The notes: a model not told the origin generated them from the letters alone. DNA of 64,000 nt from CAMPJU01 sp036675265 (GCA_036675265.1 JAKFFJ010000017.1:3697-67696), one strand, 5' to 3'; shown: positions 9,260-18,140, counted from the stretch's first letter. Numbers and translations: made by a program.

Positions 9260-11218
9260 ATGATCGTCAACAACGCCTACCGCTCGCGCAACAGCGTCCC
9301 GCGGCCCGCCGCGTCGGCCTACCGGGCCGGCGCCTTCGGCCTCGCGCTGGGGTTGGTCGCCGCGATCGGCGGCGCCCAGGCCGCACCCGCCTCGGCCGTC
9401 GCCACGACCGTCGCACAGGTCGCGCCGGTGTCGTCGATGGACCCGGCCAAGCAGCTGCCCGCCCGGATCGAGGTCGCGGACATCGACTTCAATCGCGGCG
9501 AAGGCGGTTCCGGCAAGCTGACCCTGCGCTTCAACCACCCGGGCGCGATGGCCGACCTGCAGAACGAGGCCTCGCGCATCGTCATCCAGGTGCCCAACGC
9601 CACGCTGCCGGCGTCGCTGCAGCGGCCGCTGGACGTGTCCGACTTCGCAACGCCGGTCGAGGACATCCAGGCGCGCGCCGGTGCCGGCGGGGCGACCATC
9701 GTGCTCGACACCCGCGGCGACTACGAGACGATGGCCTACCAGAGCGGCAACCAGTACATCGTCGAGGTCATGCCGCGCGCCGCGCCGCAGCAGCAACTGG
9801 CCACCGGCGGGGCGGTGCAGGGCAACGGCGTGGCGCTGGCGGCCGAGCGGACCTATTCCGGCCAGCCGGTGACGTTCAACTTCCAGGACGTGCCGGTGCG
9901 CACCGTGCTGCAGCTGATCGCCGAGGAATCGAACCTCAACATCGTGGTGTCCGACACGGTGTCGGGCAACGTAACGCTGCGCCTGATCAACGTGCCGTGG
10001 GACCAGGCGCTGGACATCGTGCTGCGCGCCAAGGGGCTGGACAAGCGCCGCAATGGCAACGTGGTCTGGGTCGCGCCGCAGGCGGAGATCGCCTCGTACG
10101 AGCAGAACATCCAGGACGCCCGGATGGCGATCGAGAACAGCGCCGAGCTGCAGACCGAGTTCATCCCGGTCAACTACGCGAACGCCGAGGAGATCGCGCG
10201 CCTGCTGACCGAGAGCAGCCGCACCAGCGGCAGCAATGCGGCCGGGGCCGGCCAGTCGGGTGGCTTCCTGTCGCCGCGCGGCAGCATCAGTGCGGACGCG
10301 CGCACCAACACGTTGCTGGTGATCGACATCCCGGACCGCGTTGCCGAGATCCGCAACCTGGTGATGCAACTCGACAAGCCGGTCGACCAGGTGCTGATCG
10401 AGGCGCGCATCGTGATCGCCACCGAGTCCTTCGCGCGCGAGCTGGGCGCCAAGTTCGGCATCACCGGTGCCGATGGCGACTACAACGACCAGAGCTCGGT
10501 GGGCGTCGGCGCGACGACCGGCGACTCCCGCGACAATGCCCGGAGCCGCGCCGACGCGATCGCCGGCGGCGACCCGAGTGGCCGCTACGCCATCAACCCG
10601 GACAGCGGCCTCAACGTCAACCTGCCGACCTCGTTCACCAACGCCGGGTCGCTGGCGCTGTCGATCCTCAATGCGGGCTACATGCTCGACATCGAGCTGT
10701 CGGCGCTGCAGCAGGAAGGCCGGGGCGAAGTCATCTCCAACCCGCGCATCGTCACCTCCAACCAGAAGGAGGCGATCATCCGGCAGGGCCAGGAAGTGGG
10801 CTACGTGACCATCGCGCCGAGCCAGGGCGCGGGCACCATCCCGATCCCGAACGTCCAGTTCAAGGACGTGCTGCTCGAGCTGGCGGTCACCCCGACCATC
10901 ACCAACGACGGCCGGGTCTTCATGAACCTGGTGGTCAAGAAGGACGAGATCGAGGGCTTCGTGGACACCTCCATCGGCGACGTGCCGACCATCAGCACCC
11001 GCGAGGTCACCACCGCGGTGCTGGTCGAGGATGGCCAGACCGTCGTGATCGGCGGCGTCTACGAGTTCCGCGACCGCGAGGACGTGACCAAGGTGCCGTT
11101 CCTGGGCGACCTGCCCTTCATCGGCAACCTGTTCCGCAGCAAGGGCCGCAGCCACGAGAAGGCCGAGCTGCTGATCTTCGTGACCCCGAAGGTCATGCGG
11201 GTGGCGCAGCGCGGCTGA
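9260..11218 (+). CDS. pilQ: Type IV pilus secretin PilQ
   Basis: Outer-membrane secretin through which the type IV pilus fibre passes. 652 residues: a signal peptide with hydrophobic core AGAFGLALGLVAAIGGAQA, one AMIN domain (about 70-190) that would bind peptidoglycan, the secretin/TonB short N-terminal domain (about 210-290, VTFNFQDVPVRTVLQLIAEE), one N1 domain, then the secretin barrel (about 400-640) with the VPFLGDLPFIGNLFR signature. The start is ATG at 9260, nine bases after GGGGG. The ATG at 9236 overlaps the pilP stop but would give a poor signal peptide. It is the last gene of the operon proper. Confidence 0.95.
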   Translation: MIVNNAYRSRNSVPRPAASAYRAGAFGLALGLVAAIGGAQAAPASAVATTVAQVAPVSSMDPAKQLPARIEVADIDFNRGEGGSGKLTLRFNHPGAMADLQNEASRIVIQVPNATLPASLQRPLDVSDFATPVEDIQARAGAGGATIVLDTRGDYETMAYQSGNQYIVEVMPRAAPQQQLATGGAVQGNGVALAAERTYSGQPVTFNFQDVPVRTVLQLIAEESNLNIVVSDTVSGNVTLRLINVPWDQALDIVLRAKGLDKRRNGNVVWVAPQAEIASYEQNIQDARMAIENSAELQTEFIPVNYANAEEIARLLTESSRTSGSNAAGAGQSGGFLSPRGSISADARTNTLLVIDIPDRVAEIRNLVMQLDKPVDQVLIEARIVIATESFARELGAKFGITGADGDYNDQSSVGVGATTGDSRDNARSRADAIAGGDPSGRYAINPDSGLNVNLPTSFTNAGSLALSILNAGYMLDIELSALQQEGRGEVISNPRIVTSNQKEAIIRQGQEVGYVTIAPSQGAGTIPIPNVQFKDVLLELAVTPTITNDGRVFMNLVVKKDEIEGFVDTSIGDVPTISTREVTTAVLVEDGQTVVIGGVYEFRDREDVTKVPFLGDLPFIGNLFRSKGRSHEKAELLIFVTPKVMRVAQRG

Positions 11219-11235
11219 TCGGCGCTGCCCGGGCC

Positions 11236-12420
11236 GTGGCCAGGATCCGGCGCGAGCTGTTCCCGGGCGAGGTGTTGTTCCGGCAGGGCGATCCTGCCGG
11301 GTGCGCCTGGCTGGTCGAATCGGGCGAGGTCGAGCTGCACGCCGGGACAGGCGGCAGCGCACGGTTGCAGGGTGTGTTTGGCGCCGGCGAGCTGATCGGC
11401 GAGCTGGCCCAACTGGATGGCGCGCCCTACCGCGCGACCGCGGTGGCACGCAGCGACGCGGTGCTGCTGGCGATCGACGCGGACCAGTTCGCCGAACGCA
11501 TCGCGGCCAGCGACCCGATCGTGCACGCGCTGGTGGACAGCCTGCGGACCCGGGTACGCGCGCTGCAGGAGGCGCTGCCGCGGGGCACGCCGCTGCCGCT
11601 GGAGGACCAGCCCTGCGACGATCCCGAGGATCGCGCCGGCATCGAGAAGATCCGCTTCGAGGCCCAGCTGCGCGAGGCGCTCGACACGGGCACCCTGGAG
11701 GTCCACTACCAGCCCATCCACGACCTGCAGGCCGGCCGCATCGGCGGCTACGAGGCGCTGGTGCGCTGGAAGCACGAGGCGCTTGGCCAGGTATCGCCGG
11801 CGGATTTCATCCGCCTCGCGGAGGAAACCTCGCTGATCGTGCCGCTGGGCGAATACGTGCTGGACCGCGCCATCGACGTGTTGCGCGGTTTGCACCGGTT
11901 GCATGGCGAGGCCGTCCCCAGCGTCGCGGTGAACCTGTCGGCGCGGCAGCTGGTGCAGCCGGGCATGGCGCGCCAGGTCGTCGCGCGTGCCACGCGCGCG
12001 GGACTGCCGCGCGGTGCGCTGAAGCTCGAGGTCACCGAAAGCCGGATGCTCGACTACGGGCCGGTCGCGGCGGTCATGCAGCATTGCCGCGCGCACGGCG
12101 TGCCGTTCGCGCTGGACGATTTCGGCACGGGCTATTCGAACCTCACGCACCTGCACGAACTCGAGTTCGAGTACGTCAAGGTCGACCAGGCGTTCTGCCG
12201 GCACATGCTCGATTCGCGGCGGGCGATGGCGATCGTGGAAGCCATCATCGCGATGGCGCACGGGATCGGCGCGCAGGTGATCATGGAAGGCGTCGAGACG
12301 CGGGAGCAACTCGCGGAGCTGCGCCGCATGGGCGTGCGCCACGCGCAGGGCTGGCTCATCGGCAAGGCCCAGCCCCCCGAAGCCGTCCTCGCCGCCCGAC
12401 CCGACGCCTTCACGCTCTGA
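11236..12420 (+). CDS. cNMP-binding/EAL c-di-GMP phosphodiesterase
   Basis: 394 residues. The N-terminal cyclic-nucleotide-binding domain (about 1-115) contains ELIGELAQLD and YRATAVA, so the phosphate-binding cassette Glu and Arg are kept. The C-terminal EAL domain (about 140-390) has YEALVRW near 171, NLSARQL, LEVTESRML, LDDFGTGYSN near 293, the lysine of VKVDQAF, and EGVET near 351. All metal and catalytic motifs are present, so hydrolysis of c-di-GMP to pGpG is expected. No GGDEF or membrane segment. The start is taken as GTG at 11236; no ATG exists before the domain and no good ribosome-binding site is visible. It lies 17 bases behind pilQ, so c-di-GMP control of pili is a reasonable inference. 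Confidence 0.85.
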   Translation: MARIRRELFPGEVLFRQGDPAGCAWLVESGEVELHAGTGGSARLQGVFGAGELIGELAQLDGAPYRATAVARSDAVLLAIDADQFAERIAASDPIVHALVDSLRTRVRALQEALPRGTPLPLEDQPCDDPEDRAGIEKIRFEAQLREALDTGTLEVHYQPIHDLQAGRIGGYEALVRWKHEALGQVSPADFIRLAEETSLIVPLGEYVLDRAIDVLRGLHRLHGEAVPSVAVNLSARQLVQPGMARQVVARATRAGLPRGALKLEVTESRMLDYGPVAAVMQHCRAHGVPFALDDFGTGYSNLTHLHELEFEYVKVDQAFCRHMLDSRRAMAIVEAIIAMAHGIGAQVIMEGVETREQLAELRRMGVRHAQGWLIGKAQPPEAVLAARPDAFTL

Positions 12421-12496
12421 CGAAGCCGTCGCTTCTTGTGGGAGCCATGGCGGCGAAGGTTTCTTCTTTCGCCAACAGCCGGCGCGCATCGAGGTC

Positions 12497-12624
12497 GTAC
12501 CTCGGGCCGCCGTCATGCGTGGGAGTGGTTTGTCCGGCGTGACGGCATCCTGCCTTTAACGCCGGCCGCAGGCCATCCATGGCCTGCTCAAACCACTCCC
12601 ACGCATGCCGGCGGCCTCCGGTTC
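12497..12624. repeat. Inverted-repeat element A
   Basis: A perfect 17-bp inverted repeat (12515-12531 and 12590-12606) whose arms continue outward with mismatches (13 of the next 18 positions pair, to 12497 and 12624). Between the arms, close to the right one, is the small hairpin AGGCCA-TCCA-TGGCCT at 12570-12585. Its GCCATCCATGGC core is the complement of GCCATGGATGGC, which elements B and D carry, and matches the core of element C, which also lies in reverse orientation. The linker differs from B-D, so this is a separate subfamily. The flanking part of this 460-base gap (12421-12496) holds only a weak hairpin at 12452-12473. Confidence 0.7.
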
Positions 12625-12686
12625 CAGCGGGCGCGCCGAGGCGGTTGCGTCGTTTTTTGAACTCCACAAACCGGCGATGTTGCAAG

Positions 12687-12790
12687 GCGCGGTCGTGGTG
12701 GCGTGGCGGGACACTCAGCGCCATGGATGGCGCTGAGTAGCCTACATGGACGTACTTGCGGCGTGTCCCGACACGGCACCAAGGCGGCGC
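12687..12790. repeat. Inverted-repeat element B
   Basis: The core runs from CGGGACAC (12707-12714) to its complement GTGTCCCG (12763-12770). Within it are the hairpin TCAGCGCCA-TGGA-TGGCGCTGA (12715-12736) and a linker that includes CCTACATGGACGTACTT. This 64-base core is identical to that of element D at 46876-46939. Outside the core the flanks still pair imperfectly, 15 of 20 positions, giving decayed arms of about 28 bases. From 12791 to 12880, before moxR, I see no further feature. Confidence 0.8.
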
Positions 12791-12880
12791 CCCCGGCAGC
12801 ATCCGGTGAACACCGGGCATCCACGGGCGAACCTTCAGGCTGGTGATCGGTCAAACTCGGCCGGAACCGACTGCGGTGCG

Positions 12881-13915
12881 ATGTCGATGAATGATTCCCG
12901 GAGCGAACCGTCCCGCGGGGGCGACCACCCGCGCGATGCCGAAGGCGCGCGGCTGCACGATGCGTTCCGCGGCCTGCGCGAGGCGCTGGCCGCGACGATC
13001 GTCGGCCAGGCCGCGCTGGTGGACCGCCTGCTGATCGCCTTGCTGGCCGACGGCCACCTGCTCGTCGAGGGCGCGCCCGGGCTCGCGAAGACCACCGCGA
13101 TCCGCGCGCTGGCCTCGCACCTGGAAGCCGAGTTCGCGCGCGTGCAGTTCACGCCCGACCTGCTGCCCGCCGACCTCACCGGCACCGAGGTATGGCGCCC
13201 GCAGGACGGGCGCTTCGAATTCCAGCCGGGCCCGATCTTCCACCCGCTGCTGCTGGCCGACGAGATCAACCGGGCGCCGGCGAAGGTGCAGTCCGCGCTG
13301 CTGGAGGCGATGGGCGAGCGCCAGGTCACGGTGGGGCGGCATACCTATCCGTTGCCCGAGCTCTTCCTGGTGATGGCCACCCAGAACCCGATCGAGCAGG
13401 AAGGGACCTTCCCCCTGCCGGAAGCGCAGCTCGACCGCTTCCTGATGCACGTGCGGATCGGCTACCCCGAAGCAGCCGCCGAGACCGAGATCCTGCGGCT
13501 GGCGCGCGCGCGCGCGCGGGACCGGCTGCAGCACGCACCTCCGCCGGCGTCGCAGTTGCCGCTGGACGACGTCTTCGCCGCCCGCGCGGCAGTGCTCGAG
13601 TTGCACGTCGCGCCGGCGCTGGAGCGCTACCTGGTCGAACTGGTGCTCGCCTCGCGCGACGCCGCGCGCTACGACCCGGTACTGGCACGCCGCATCGCCT
13701 GGGGCGCGAGCCCGCGCGGCTCGATCGCGCTAGAACGCTGCGCGCGCGCGCACGCCTGGCTCGCCGGCCGCGACTTCGTCACGCCGGACGACGTGCGCGC
13801 GATCGCGCCGGACGTGCTGCGCCACCGGATCCTGCCCAGCTACGAGGCCACGGCCGAAGGCTGGGATGGCGAGCGCCTGGTGGGCGAACTGCTGGAGCGG
13901 GTCCCGCTGCCGTGA
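12881..13915 (+). CDS. MoxR-family AAA+ ATPase
   Basis: AAA+ chaperone-like ATPase of the MoxR subfamily, usually encoded with VWA-domain proteins and thought to help them assemble or load metal. 344 residues; Walker A is GAPGLAKT (the MoxR variant), Walker B LLLADEINRAP, sensor 1 MATQNPIEQEGTFPLPEAQLDRF, with the MoxR lid domain behind. The start is taken as ATG 12881; the second ATG at 12887 is equally possible. It is the first gene of a six-gene operon with DUF58, DUF4381, BatA, BatB and BatD, and overlaps the next gene by four bases. What stimulus this module answers cannot be told from sequence. Confidence 0.93.
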   Translation: MSMNDSRSEPSRGGDHPRDAEGARLHDAFRGLREALAATIVGQAALVDRLLIALLADGHLLVEGAPGLAKTTAIRALASHLEAEFARVQFTPDLLPADLTGTEVWRPQDGRFEFQPGPIFHPLLLADEINRAPAKVQSALLEAMGERQVTVGRHTYPLPELFLVMATQNPIEQEGTFPLPEAQLDRFLMHVRIGYPEAAAETEILRLARARARDRLQHAPPPASQLPLDDVFAARAAVLELHVAPALERYLVELVLASRDAARYDPVLARRIAWGASPRGSIALERCARAHAWLAGRDFVTPDDVRAIAPDVLRHRILPSYEATAEGWDGERLVGELLERVPLP

Positions 13916-14823
13916 GCGATGGCGTCCGTCCCGCGCTCGCCGAGCTCATTGCGCTGCGAGCGGCCGCCACCGGTCGCCGGATGCCGCCGCGCGGGCGCCA
14001 CGGCATCCACGGCCACGGCCTTTCGCCCCTGCGCGGGCGCGGCATGGAATACGCCGAGTCGCGCGAATACGCGCATGGCGACGACGCGCGCCACATCGAC
14101 TGGCGGCTGACCGCGCGCAGCGGGCGGGCGCACACCAAGCTCTTCCAGGCCGAGCGCGAGCGCCTGACGCTGGTCGTGGCGGACACCGCACCGGCCCTGT
14201 ACTTCGGCACGCGCGTGCGCTTCAAGTCGGTGCAGGCGGCGCGCGCCGGGGCGGTCGCCGCCTGGACCGCGGTGCGCGACGGCGACCGCATCGCGGCGTT
14301 GCGCGGCAGCATGGACGAAGCCCCGGTGGCGCCGGCGTCCGGTCCGCGCGGCGCATTGCGCGTGCTCGATGCGCTGGTGCGCTGGTATGCCGCGCCCCCG
14401 CCGGACGACGCGGGCCTGGCGTTCGCGCTCGACCACGCGGCGCGCCTGCTGCGTCCCGGTTCGCGGCTGGTGGTCCTGGCGGATCCGGCGAGCATCGCCG
14501 GCGACGAGGCGACGGCCTGGCCCCAGGCGCGATGGGCCGGGCTCGCGCGACACCATGAGGTGATGGTGGTGTTGCTCGTCGATCCGCTGGAACAGGCGCC
14601 GCCACGCGCACCGGTGGTCTTCGCCACTGGCGGGCGCAGGCTCGAGCTGGACCTCTCGGCGGCGGCGCAACGCGCGGCGTGGGCGCGGGCGTTCGAAGGC
14701 CCCGTCGCGCGGGCACTCGAGCAACTGCCGGCACGTGGCGTGCGGGTGCACGCCCTGGCGACGGACGCATCGAGTGATGCATGGCTGATGCAACTCGGCC
14801 CGGCCCGGGCGCGGGTGGCCTGA
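13912..14823 (+). CDS. DUF58 protein of the MoxR-VWA operon
   Basis: 303-residue protein with the DUF58 signature YAHGDDARHIDWRLTARSGR followed by HTKLF, and a VWA-like fold behind it (LTLVVADTAPALYFG). The family has no established biochemical activity but almost always follows moxR. There is no membrane segment. It starts with GTG at 13912, which overlaps the moxR stop (GTGA); the frame stays open upstream but that part is a shadow of moxR. It is separated by one base from the next gene. Confidence 0.9.
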   Translation: MSDGVRPALAELIALRAAATGRRMPPRGRHGIHGHGLSPLRGRGMEYAESREYAHGDDARHIDWRLTARSGRAHTKLFQAERERLTLVVADTAPALYFGTRVRFKSVQAARAGAVAAWTAVRDGDRIAALRGSMDEAPVAPASGPRGALRVLDALVRWYAAPPPDDAGLAFALDHAARLLRPGSRLVVLADPASIAGDEATAWPQARWAGLARHHEVMVVLLVDPLEQAPPRAPVVFATGGRRLELDLSAAAQRAAWARAFEGPVARALEQLPARGVRVHALATDASSDAWLMQLGPARARVA

Positions 14824-14824
14824 C

Positions 14825-15292
14825 ATGGCGCTGGTGCTGCGCGACATCCACCAGCCACCGGCACCGCCCTGGTGGCCGCCGGCCCCGGGATGGTGGCTGT
14901 TGTTCGCGTTCCTGGCCGCGGCGGCACTGGCCGCCTGGGCCTGGCACGCGCGTCGCAGGCGCAGGCGGCGCGCGATCGAGGCCTTGTTCGACGACACGGT
15001 CGCGCGCGCCGAAGGCCCGTCGCGATCGGTGGCCGCGATGTCGGAGTTGCTGCGCCGCGCCGCGCGCCGGCACGACCCGCGCGCGGACCGGTTGCAGGGT
15101 GCCGAGTGGCTGGCGCTGCTGGCCGCGCGGCTCCCGCCCGGCGACGCCGGGGCACTGGATCCGGGGCAGGCCACCGGACGCCTGCTGCTGGAAGGCGCGT
15201 TCCGCACCGACGTCGAGCCGGGCGAGGTCGACGCGTTGCACCCGGTCGCGCGCAAGGCTTACCTGGCGATGATGTCGGGAGGCAGGCGGTGA
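14825..15292 (+). CDS. DUF4381 membrane protein
   Basis: 155 residues with one membrane helix near residues 22-42 (WWLLFAFLAAAALAAWAWHA) preceded by a proline-rich PPAPPWWPPAPG stretch, then a highly basic RRRRRRR segment that should face the cytoplasm. The C-terminal half is helical (EWLALLAARL). This arrangement is that of DUF4381, the small membrane partner found between DUF58 and the first VWA gene in such operons. It overlaps the next gene by four bases. Function unknown beyond the operon link. Confidence 0.85.
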   Translation: MALVLRDIHQPPAPPWWPPAPGWWLLFAFLAAAALAAWAWHARRRRRRRAIEALFDDTVARAEGPSRSVAAMSELLRRAARRHDPRADRLQGAEWLALLAARLPPGDAGALDPGQATGRLLLEGAFRTDVEPGEVDALHPVARKAYLAMMSGGRR

Positions 15293-16356
15293 TCGCCGCG
15301 CCGGAATGGCTCGGATCGTTTGCCTGGCCGTGGTGGCTGGCGGCGTTGCCATTGCCGCTGCTCGCGCGCTGGCTGCTGCCGCGGCGCCGCGCCGGGGGCC
15401 CCGCGCTCCGCGTGCCCTGGGGAGCGCGCCTCCAGTCGGTCGCGGCCGCCGGCGGGCGTTCCCGCGCGGTCGCCGGCGCCGGCGTGCTCGCCTGGCTGGC
15501 CTGGGGATTGTTGTGCGTTGCCGCCGCGCGCCCGCAGGCACTCGGCGCGCCCCTCGCGCCGCCACAGGCCGGACGCGACATGATGCTCGCGGTGGACCTC
15601 TCCGGCAGCATGGGCGAGGTCGACATGGAACTCGGCGGTCGTCCCGTCGACCGCCTGACGGCGGCGAAGGCGGTGCTTGCCGACTTCCTCGACCGACGCG
15701 CCGGTGATCGCGTCGGCCTGGTGGTGTTCGGCGAGCGCGCGTATGCGCTGACACCGATGACACGCGACCTGGCGTCCGTGCGCACGCAGCTGGAGGACAG
15801 CGTGGTGGCGCTCGCCGGGCGCGAGACCGCGATCGGCGATGCGATCGGCCTGGCGACCAAGCGGCTGGTGTCGGCGCGCGACACGGCGACGCCGGATGCC
15901 GACGACGGCAGCCGCGACGACACGCAGGTGCTGGTGCTGCTCACCGACGGCGTGAACACCGCGGGCGTGCTGGATCCGCGCAAGGCGGCCGAGCTGGCGC
16001 GCGATGCCGGCGTCCGCATCCACACGATCGGCTTCGGCACCGAGTCCGGGGCGTTGTCGTTGTTCGGGTTGTCGCTGCCGGGGCCGGCCGGCGGCGGCAT
16101 CGACGAGGAGGCACTGGCCTCCATCGCCGACACGACCGGCGGCCGGTACTTCCGCGCGCGCGACACCGCGTCGCTGGCCGGCATCTATGCCGAGCTGGAC
16201 CGGATCGAACCGGTCGAGCGTCCGGGAGAACCGGTGCGCCCGCGGATCGAACGCTACCCCCTGCCGCTGGGTGCCGCGCTCGCGGTGGCCTTGCTCGCCT
16301 TTGCATGGCCGCGCGGGCGCGCCCGTCGCGTCCGCGCAACCACGGAGCCGGCGTGA
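15289..16356 (+). CDS. VWA-domain membrane protein, BatA-like
   Basis: 355 residues: an N-terminal membrane region (about 10-30), a second helix near 65-85, a von Willebrand A domain (about 95-310) and a C-terminal helix (about 327-345). The metal-ion-dependent adhesion site is complete, with DLSGSM near residue 104, a central threonine in the RETAIGDAIGLA region and LTDGVNTAG. This is the BatA type, an inner-membrane protein with its VWA domain on the periplasmic or outer side, proposed to handle periplasmic stress or metal loading. GTG start overlapping the previous stop (GTGA); one-base overlap with the next gene. Confidence 0.9.
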   Translation: MIAAPEWLGSFAWPWWLAALPLPLLARWLLPRRRAGGPALRVPWGARLQSVAAAGGRSRAVAGAGVLAWLAWGLLCVAAARPQALGAPLAPPQAGRDMMLAVDLSGSMGEVDMELGGRPVDRLTAAKAVLADFLDRRAGDRVGLVVFGERAYALTPMTRDLASVRTQLEDSVVALAGRETAIGDAIGLATKRLVSARDTATPDADDGSRDDTQVLVLLTDGVNTAGVLDPRKAAELARDAGVRIHTIGFGTESGALSLFGLSLPGPAGGGIDEEALASIADTTGGRYFRARDTASLAGIYAELDRIEPVERPGEPVRPRIERYPLPLGAALAVALLAFAWPRGRARRVRATTEPA

Positions 16357-18140
16357 TGGACGCCGCCTTCGCCGGGTTCTCCGCCCTCCACCTGTTGCGG
16401 CCGCAATGGCTGTGGGCCCTGCTGGCGTTGCCGCTGCTGGGCTGGTGGTGGCGTCGTCGCCGCCTGCGCGCGAGTGCCTGGCGCGACGCCGTCGATGCGC
16501 ACCTGTTGCCGCACCTGCTCGACGCGGGCGCGGGCAGGCGGGGCCGCCTTGGCTGGATCGCGGCGGCATGCGCCTACGCGCTCGCGGTCGTGGCGCTGTC
16601 GGGCCCGAGCTGGCGCCAGGTCGCGCAACCGAGCTGGCAGGCACCGGCGCCGCTCGTGGTCGCACTGGACCTGTCGACGGCCATGCTCGCGACCGACCTC
16701 CCGCCTTCGCGGCTGCTGCAGGCACGCGCCAAGCTAGCGGGGCTGCTAAGAACGCGTGCCGGGGGGCAGGTGGGCCTCGTCGCGTATGCGGGCGATGCGT
16801 TCACCGTGGCGCCGTTGACGGACGACGTCGCGAACGTGGCGCTGTACCTGGACGCGCTCGATCCGTCGGTGATGCCGGTCGACGGCCAGCGCAGCGACCG
16901 CGCGGTCGAGTGGTCGGCCCGCCTGCTGCGGCAGGCGGGGTTCGATCACGGCGACATCCTGCTGCTCACCGACCATGCCGACGGCGAAGCCGTGGCGGCC
17001 GCCACCACGGCGCGCGCCGAGGGCTACCGGGTGTCCGCGCTCGGCCTGGGGACGCCGTCGGGGTCGGCCTATCGCGCCCCCGCCGGGGGCATCGCGCATG
17101 CGCGGCTGGACGCGGCCTCGCTGCAGGCGCTGGCGGCGGCCGGTGGCGGCACCTACGCGCCGTTGTCGCCCGACCCGTCGGACCTCCGGGCGCTCGGCGT
17201 GCTCGAACCACGCCTGGAAGGCGTGGACGCGAGGGTCGGCGACGCACGGAGCCGCGCCTGGCAGGATGGCGGGTTCTGGCTGCTACCGCCATTGATGTTG
17301 CTCGCGCTGCTTGCGTTCCGCCGAGGCGGCGCGGCGGCCGCGGTGTTGCTGCTCGTGTGGCTGCCGATGCGGCCCGCCGCCGCGGTCGAGGCCGAAGACC
17401 TGTGGCAACGCCCCGACCAGCAGGCCCACGAACAGTTGATGCGCGGCGCCGAGGCGTACCGCGCGGGCGACTTCGACGAGGCGGTGGCGGCCTGGCGCGG
17501 ATTGCCCGGGGCCGACGCGCAATACAACCTCGGCAATGCGCACGCGAAGGCCGGCCGCTACCGCGAGGCCATCGCGGCGTACGACCGCGCGCTCGCACGG
17601 GAACCCGGCATGGCCGACGCGATCGCCAACCGCGCCGCCGTGCAGGCGTTGCTCGACAAGGCCCCCTCCGGCCCGGGTGGCGAGGGCGACACCGGCGACA
17701 GCGATGAAGGCGAAGGCCGGCAGGGCGGCGGCGAAGGCGCGCCGACCGACGAGGCCCCGTCCGCCGGGTCGGGCGAATCGTCGTCCGGTCCGGGAAGCGA
17801 CACGCCGCCACCGTCGGGATCCGGCGAGGACGGCGAGCCGGGCGAAGACGCCCCCGGTGCACCGCAGGATCCCGGGGTGGTCGACGCGGAGGCGCAGCGC
17901 GCGGCGGATGCCGCGCAACGCGAGCGCATGCGGCGCGCCTTGCAGGGTCGCGAGGCAGGCAGCGAGGACGCCGGCGAGCCAGGCGCGGACGCGGCGCGCC
18001 CGGCCGAGACTGCCGCCGAGCGCGAACGTCGGATCGCCAACGAAGCGTGGTTGCAGCGCGTGCCGGACGATCCGGGCGGACTGTTGCGCCGCAAGTTCGC
18101 GCTGGAGTACCAGCGCCGGCAACTGGAGGGACGCCGCTGA
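16356..18140 (+). CDS. VWA/TPR fusion, BatB-BatC-like
   Basis: 594 residues. An N-terminal membrane region (about 15-35) and helix near 68-85 lead to a VWA domain (about 98-300). Membrane helices follow near 312-345, then TPR repeats (about 365-430: YRAGDFDEAVAAWRGL, AQYNLGNAHAKAGRYREAI). A long Gly/Ser/Asp/Glu/Pro-rich low-complexity stretch (about 435-515) and a charged C-terminus complete it. The fusion joins what are BatB and BatC in some species. The adhesion-site motif is DLSTAM, not DxSxS, so metal binding is probably weakened, unlike BatA next door. ATG 16356 overlaps the previous stop by one base. Confidence 0.88.
   Translation: MDAAFAGFSALHLLRPQWLWALLALPLLGWWWRRRRLRASAWRDAVDAHLLPHLLDAGAGRRGRLGWIAAACAYALAVVALSGPSWRQVAQPSWQAPAPLVVALDLSTAMLATDLPPSRLLQARAKLAGLLRTRAGGQVGLVAYAGDAFTVAPLTDDVANVALYLDALDPSVMPVDGQRSDRAVEWSARLLRQAGFDHGDILLLTDHADGEAVAAATTARAEGYRVSALGLGTPSGSAYRAPAGGIAHARLDAASLQALAAAGGGTYAPLSPDPSDLRALGVLEPRLEGVDARVGDARSRAWQDGGFWLLPPLMLLALLAFRRGGAAAAVLLLVWLPMRPAAAVEAEDLWQRPDQQAHEQLMRGAEAYRAGDFDEAVAAWRGLPGADAQYNLGNAHAKAGRYREAIAAYDRALAREPGMADAIANRAAVQALLDKAPSGPGGEGDTGDSDEGEGRQGGGEGAPTDEAPSAGSGESSSGPGSDTPPPSGSGEDGEPGEDAPGAPQDPGVVDAEAQRAADAAQRERMRRALQGREAGSEDAGEPGADAARPAETAAERERRIANEAWLQRVPDDPGGLLRRKFALEYQRRQLEGRR

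Noticed and set aside
12410..12854. Short frames over the intergenic elements near moxR, giving peptides such as MDVLAACP.
   Set aside because: They are chance translations of repeats A and B and recur wherever the repeat occurs.
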